This document shows positions 53,140 to 57,132 of a DNA stretch of 57,132 bases, piece by piece. Each line of letters begins with the position of its first letter. The first letter of the stretch is position 1. The notes beneath the pieces are model-generated. The model worked only from the letters and a program-made list of their open reading frames with translations. It was not told where the DNA came from and searched no databases. This stretch comes from Flammeovirgaceae bacterium UBA5008 (GTDB lineage: Bacteria; Bacteroidota; Bacteroidia; Cytophagales; Cyclobacteriaceae). The position numbers were made by a program, and so were the translations under genes. The stretch lies in the NCBI GenBank assembly GCA_002398365.1, contig DGYK01000022.1, positions 1 through 57,132 on the forward strand. The letters are read 5' to 3'.

Positions 53140-53481
53140 ATGAGTTGGGCTACCATCTATATTAAAGGGAAAGAAGGGTTTGAGAAAGAGGTTCGGCATA
53201 AGCTGGAACGCTCCGGATTTTCTTTTTTACCAGGTTCTGAGGAAGTAGAAAAAAATGTTTCGCTTTACTGGATCAACGATCAAAGCAGCTTGCGGGCCTT
53301 CAAAAAAGCCATCACTGCGAAAGTAATTTTTCAATACCGATTACTCTTTTTCACTAGTCTCGAAGATTTACACCGGTCAAATTCAGTGAATTTAAAACTC
53401 ACTCCGAAAGAAGAAGCACTGATTAAAAAAATGAGTGATTGGCAACTCGCTTACAATCGCGAATTACGCAACAGCGCGTGA
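53140..53481 (+). CDS. Conserved-looking hypothetical protein
   Basis: A 113-residue soluble protein that I do not recognise. Its sequence looks globular and alpha/beta: MSWATIYIKGKEGFEKEVRHKLERS at the start, a central RAFKKAITAKVIFQYRLLFF strand-helix and a charged helical end (KEEALIKKMSDWQLAYNREL). There is no signal peptide or membrane segment. It has its own start after a non-coding gap and converges on the acylase gene with a 6-bp gap. Codon use resembles its neighbours. Confidence 0.7.
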   Translation: MSWATIYIKGKEGFEKEVRHKLERSGFSFLPGSEEVEKNVSLYWINDQSSLRAFKKAITAKVIFQYRLLFFTSLEDLHRSNSVNLKLTPKEEALIKKMSDWQLAYNRELRNSA

Positions 53482-53487
53482 TGAATA

Positions 53488-55677
53488 TTAATGAAGCTGG
53501 CCGGGATGATACTTTCGCTCGGCATGCTTCTCTACATCTTCGCGGTAAAAGAGGACATCCTTAAATTTTGGTTCACAGTACAACGTAGCTTGATCCGTAA
53601 AATGATTAGAGGCTGGATTGTTGTTAACGCCACCGGCTAAAACCGACTTTGCTTTTACCTTCTTTCCAAATTCAACAGCAGCCACAAAACTATTGCCCAC
53701 ATAGCCATACATTTTTTTTGTGCCGGGATATTTTCTTGCACCAAACGCAGCTAATGATCCGTAAAAAGAGGAAGTGAATGCAACCGGTAAACTAGGCTTC
53801 GCATCATCGAATGTCTCATTGATTTTTCCGGTCAGTCTTTGAAATCGATTTACTTCACCCCACGAAATTTTCCATGTTCCAAAATCGCGCTGCAATTCAT
53901 CCAGTGCTTTTTTCAAGGAATTGATTTTTACTTCGTGCGAAGATTGAATCATCCGATCCATGATATCTAATTGACCAATAATTGTCGGGATTTGCCCGGC
54001 TAGTTGAACGCGCATTTCCTGACTCCAATAAAAAGCTACCGTCATGGCCACCGATTGCGTGGAATATTTTTTATCCCAACTTCTCAGCAGGTTGATAGCT
54101 TCATCACATTGCGCACGAAGTAATTCATCTTCTTTAGATGCGACTGCATACGCTTCTAAAAAAGACGGCAACAGTTTTTCAAACCCGGGCAGGTGTGGAT
54201 CATAGGCAGCTTCAATCAATTTATCTAAAGTAAACTTAGATCCGCGGCTCAACACTTCTATTGCATGGACGCCCCTTGCGTTTTCAAAATCAGGAGCCAT
54301 ATAAGAGGGATACTTCGTTTTATCAGGGCTGCTAGAACCCGCTGCAGTAAATGGAGTAGAGTTACAATTCTGAATCCAACCGGAAGCAGGGTTGACTAAT
54401 TGAACCGTTTCATTGGCTTCGTGTAATCCTTTCCATTCCGTCTCCGGATTGCTTCCGTCTACAGGTTGCATAAAATTAAAAGCAGGATTGCGCTTCGGCA
54501 TGAAGTTACCATGGAAATACGCGATGTTGCCTTTGTTATCGGCAAAGACCGTGTTGTTGGAAGTGTTGGTGCGCAATTCCATTACTTTCTGAAATTCGAC
54601 CAAGCCTTTTGCTTTGGTTCGTTGATACGATTGCGTCAACGCCTTCAATGGCTCTTGCATCATTTTGATCGTAATCCACTGGTCGCCCTCCTTGGCTATG
54701 ACAGGGCCATGGTGCGTATAGAAAGCTGTAAAAACACGCTTCTTTATTTCTCCATTCACTTTGTATGCCAAGGTGATTTTTTTGCTTTGCATGGCTCGAG
54801 TACCTGAACCATACTGATATGAAAATGATTTTCCATTTCGGATTATCGTTTCTTTATATTCATCGATTGCATCGGCCATACTGGTGGTGTGCATCCATCC
54901 GCAACTTTCATTGAATCCCTGATAAATAAAAAATTGCCCCCATGTAACCGCACCATAGGCCTGTAATCCTTCTTCGCTTACTACTTGTATCTCCGGGCGA
55001 AAATAAAATGATGTGTGGGGATTGATCATAAACAACGCATTGCCCGATGCACTGCGTGAAGGTGCAATCGCAAATCCGTTGGAGCCTTTTGGCTCGGGTT
55101 CTAAGCCATCATCTAAATTATCCTGCACAATCGTAGTTGCGTCTTTTCCATCACCATAAAAGTCCTTTAATCGTGTTAACGAAATGGCTTCGATGTCTCC
55201 ACCAATACTTCCTTCACTGAACAACAGTGGCATCCATGGCTGAAAGCGTTTAATCAATTGTGGCTTTACGTTGGGATGAGTTGCTATGAAATAATTTACC
55301 CCATCCGCAAACGCCTGCATCAGCTTCTTCATCGCAGGTGGAGTGGTTTTATAGATTTGAATGGCTAATGTGCTATCTTGAAAAAGGCGTGTTCGCAAAT
55401 CGTTGTAGAGTTTCCCCTCACCTTCTACTTCTGCTAAGCGACCCAAAGCATTTATGTAGTTTTGCTCCACGCGCGGAAAATCATCTTCACACTGCGCATA
55501 GAGCATACCAAAGACCGCATCGGCATCGGTCTTTCCATATACGTGTGCAATGCCCCATTGATCGCGAATAATGGTAACACGTTGCGCCTGTTTTTTCCAA
55601 GCAGCTAATTCAGACGGGGTGAAAGGCTGAGACTGTGCTAGGATTGGAATGAGGAGTAACAATAATATCTTTTTCAT
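53488..55677 (-). CDS. Penicillin-acylase-family Ntn hydrolase (acyl-homoserine-lactone/aculeacin acylase type)
   Basis: A 729-residue secreted enzyme made as a precursor with a signal peptide (MKKILLLLLIPILAQSQ). The autocleavage and catalytic site is Gly198-Ser199 in EPKGSNGFAIAPSRS; Ser199 becomes the N-terminal nucleophile of the beta subunit. Typical segments follow: ALFMINPHTSFYFRPEI, WGQFFIYQGFNESCGWMHTTS, NTVFADNKGNIAYFHGNFMP and WIQNCNSTPFTA. The family hydrolyses amide bonds of acylated compounds such as penicillin G, aculeacin or acyl-homoserine lactones. Substrate choice cannot be told from sequence. Confidence 0.92.
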   Translation of the reverse strand: MKKILLLLLIPILAQSQPFTPSELAAWKKQAQRVTIIRDQWGIAHVYGKTDADAVFGMLYAQCEDDFPRVEQNYINALGRLAEVEGEGKLYNDLRTRLFQDSTLAIQIYKTTPPAMKKLMQAFADGVNYFIATHPNVKPQLIKRFQPWMPLLFSEGSIGGDIEAISLTRLKDFYGDGKDATTIVQDNLDDGLEPEPKGSNGFAIAPSRSASGNALFMINPHTSFYFRPEIQVVSEEGLQAYGAVTWGQFFIYQGFNESCGWMHTTSMADAIDEYKETIIRNGKSFSYQYGSGTRAMQSKKITLAYKVNGEIKKRVFTAFYTHHGPVIAKEGDQWITIKMMQEPLKALTQSYQRTKAKGLVEFQKVMELRTNTSNNTVFADNKGNIAYFHGNFMPKRNPAFNFMQPVDGSNPETEWKGLHEANETVQLVNPASGWIQNCNSTPFTAAGSSSPDKTKYPSYMAPDFENARGVHAIEVLSRGSKFTLDKLIEAAYDPHLPGFEKLLPSFLEAYAVASKEDELLRAQCDEAINLLRSWDKKYSTQSVAMTVAFYWSQEMRVQLAGQIPTIIGQLDIMDRMIQSSHEVKINSLKKALDELQRDFGTWKISWGEVNRFQRLTGKINETFDDAKPSLPVAFTSSFYGSLAAFGARKYPGTKKMYGYVGNSFVAAVEFGKKVKAKSVLAGGVNNNPASNHFTDQATLYCEPKFKDVLFYREDVEKHAERKYHPGQLH

Positions 55678-55709
55678 AATGCGGTTGGCTGATCTGAAAT
55701 TTGAGGATG

Positions 55710-55739
55710 AAAAAAAAGCTGCCCACGAAGAGCAGCCAG
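55710..55739 (-). terminator. Probable terminator downstream of the CBS-domain gene
   Basis: Read on the minus strand, GCTGC (55736-55732) and GCAGC (55722-55718) form a 5-bp stem followed by eight T residues. It begins 29 bp after the CBS gene stop and lies just before the acylase start, so the acylase is probably transcribed separately. Confidence 0.55.
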
Positions 55740-55764
55740 TGCGAATTTCAAAAACTAAACAATT

Positions 55765-56193
55765 TTACTGTGTAATGTAACTTTCCAAATGCTCGATGAT
55801 GGATTTCTGCTCCTGAATCACTTGGCGCACCACGTCACCGATGGAAATCATTCCCACCAACTGATCTCCTTCTGTTACCGGCAAGTGGCGAATGTGTTTG
55901 TCGGTCATCATTTGCATACATTGATCGATGCTGGTATCCGGTGAAACCGTGAATGGATTGGGCGTCATCAATTCGCCAATGGGCGTATCTTTCGATGACT
56001 TTCCTTTTAAAATCAATTTTCGGGCATAGTCGCGCTCGGTAAAAATTCCGGCCAGTTTTCCGTTTTCTGTAATCAGCAAGCCGCCAATGTTTTTCTCACA
56101 CATAAGTTCGATAGCACGTAACACCATCACAGTCGGTTCTACAGAATAAACCACGCGACCTTTTGCTTCTAATATGTTTCTAACTTTTGCCAT
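55765..56193 (-). CDS. Protein with two CBS domains
   Basis: A 142-residue cytosolic CBS-pair protein. CBS1 is about residues 12-70 (VYSVEPTVMVLRAIELMCEKNIGGLLITENGKLAGIFTERDYARK) and CBS2 about 78-135 (FTVSPDTSIDQCMQMMTDKHIRHLPVTEGDQLVGMISIGDVV). CBS pairs bind adenine nucleotides as energy sensors. There is no fused effector, so it may act on a partner protein. It is a single-gene unit between nuoN and the acylase. Confidence 0.92.
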   Translation of the reverse strand: MAKVRNILEAKGRVVYSVEPTVMVLRAIELMCEKNIGGLLITENGKLAGIFTERDYARKLILKGKSSKDTPIGELMTPNPFTVSPDTSIDQCMQMMTDKHIRHLPVTEGDQLVGMISIGDVVRQVIQEQKSIIEHLESYITQ

Positions 56194-56302
56194 AAAAATT
56201 GGTTTTCAATCGAATGAAATATAGAATTTTTATCAGAAGAAACCAATGGAAATTGTAGGAAGTAACTTCCAAGTTAAGTTGTTGTCCTAATTTTTTAAGC
56301 GA

Positions 56303-57132
56303 CTATAGGAATGCAAACCAATCCGGGAACACACCCAACATGACTACCAAAGCCATCATAATGAACAATAACACTTTCTGGGCCGCAGAGATGGTGATGA
56401 TTTGGTCACCGCCTGTCGTGGAATACATGGCAATGATCACTTTGAAATAGTAATACACTCCAATCAGCGAGGTGAAAATGGCAACCAGCGCCAAAGCGAG
56501 GTGACCAGAGCCGATGGCTTGTGTGAGCAACAAGTATTTTCCGAAAAAGCCGGTCAACGGAGGAATTCCGGCCAAGGAAAGTAAGGCAATCGTCATGCTG
56601 ACTGCCAGCAAAGGGTTCTTCCGAAACAATCCCTGAAAGTCGCTGAGAAATACGGTTCGTCCACTCTCTTCTATTTGATGAATGACTCCAAAAGCAATCA
56701 GCGATGCTACGGCATATCCTGCCAGATAATAAAGTACCAACTCTCCTACATTTCCTCCCGACACAATTGCGATCAAGATGTATCCGGCATGACCAACACT
56801 TGAATAAGCCAACATGCGCTTCACATTACTTTGATAAATCGCTGTAATGCTTGAAACGAGTAGCGTGAGCACACACATCACATAAAACACCACCAGCCAT
56901 GTAGTGCTGATTGCTGCAAAGCAAACTGTAAAGAGTCGTATCAGCGCTGCGAATGCCGCCATCTTCACAATGGTAGACATGAATGCGGTGATGGGAGTCG
57001 GAGCACCTTCGTACACATCGGGTGCCCAGGAGTGAAATGGCACTACCGAAACTTTGAAAGATATGCCCACTAAAATCAACAGCACACCTACATAGAAAAA
57101 AGAAGGAAGCGATTGAGCGGTATTCGTAGCAT
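56303..57132 (-). CDS. nuoN: NADH-quinone oxidoreductase subunit N, 3' part (5' end beyond window)
   Basis: Only the C-terminal ~276 residues are inside the window; the frame is open to the last base. The proton-pump Mrp-antiporter pattern is clear: VPFHSWAPDVYEGAPTPITAFMSTIVKMAAFAALIRL, QSNVKRMLAYSSVGHAGYIL, LAGIPPLTGFFGKYLL and five or six further helices. The start is outside the window, so no start is proposed. It belongs to respiratory Complex I, whose other genes presumably lie upstream on the same strand beyond this end. Confidence 0.95.
   Translation of the reverse strand, partial: ATNTAQSLPSFFYVGVLLILVGISFKVSVVPFHSWAPDVYEGAPTPITAFMSTIVKMAAFAALIRLFTVCFAAISTTWLVVFYVMCVLTLLVSSITAIYQSNVKRMLAYSSVGHAGYILIAIVSGGNVGELVLYYLAGYAVASLIAFGVIHQIEESGRTVFLSDFQGLFRKNPLLAVSMTIALLSLAGIPPLTGFFGKYLLLTQAIGSGHLALALVAIFTSLIGVYYYFKVIIAMYSTTGGDQIITISAAQKVLLFIMMALVVMLGVFPDWFAFL

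Overview
The window reads as chromosomal DNA of a Bacteroidota bacterium, most likely a Cytophagales-type member (inference; no rRNA or other phylogenetic marker gene is present). The supporting signs are the house-keeping -7 element TAnnTTTG in front of several genes, weak or absent Shine-Dalgarno sequences, two DUF5916 outer-membrane proteins, an OmpA protein with PD40 repeats, YceI/MarR, a MacA-permease-TolC efflux operon, and other families typical of the phylum. Nearly the whole window is coding. I find no tRNA, rRNA, CRISPR array, phage or IS element.

Layout. 0-4 kb: a membrane histidine kinase, then alkB (alkane hydroxylase) with a serine hydrolase behind it. 3.9-7.2 kb: a minus-strand five-gene operon (START-like membrane protein, small membrane protein, VOC, GNAT, secreted esterase), followed by three tandem copies of a hairpin unit that carries copies of the esterase gene's own 3' end. 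7.5-10.9 kb: kdnA and kdnB, the two genes that make 8-amino-Kdo for lipopolysaccharide, separated by a DUF6922/AbiEii-type toxin-antitoxin pair. 11-17 kb: trmN6-like methylase, a DUF5916 barrel, yceI, marR and an M3 peptidase. 17.2-21 kb: an overlapping operon of an SMP-30-type lipoprotein, a small membrane protein and two serine hydrolases. 21-27.5 kb: a ferredoxin-reductase-type flavoprotein, a second DUF5916 barrel, an AraC regulator, a small periplasmic protein, a YqhA-type membrane protein and a SMUG2-type DNA glycosylase.

27.7-34.2 kb: an SF1 helicase, HrpB, a YdeI/OmdA protein and purB. 34.2-39.4 kb: an export operon (TolC, MacB-type permease without ATPase, HlyD adaptor) and a late lipid A-type acyltransferase. 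39.5-43.8 kb: a SixA-type phosphatase, then two outer-membrane proteins. One of these looks like a zinc phospholipase C/P1-nuclease domain fused to a beta-barrel; the other is BamA/TamA-like. 43.8-49.2 kb: the proteases hslU and lon flank a DUF4143 ATPase that is preceded by a 34-bp perfect palindrome. 49.3-57.1 kb: OmpA-PD40 protein, ABC-F ATPase, a small unknown protein, an Ntn-hydrolase acylase, a CBS protein and the 3' part of nuoN, cut by the window end.

The main themes are cell-envelope construction (Kdo8N, acyltransferase, several outer-membrane barrels, efflux), proteolysis (Lon, HslU, M3) and nucleic-acid maintenance. The most unusual items are the duplicated gene tails with hairpins at 3.9-4.3 kb, the toxin-antitoxin insertion in the kdn pair, the lipase/nuclease-barrel fusion at 40-41.9 kb, and a dispersed GC-rich intergenic repeat found three times.
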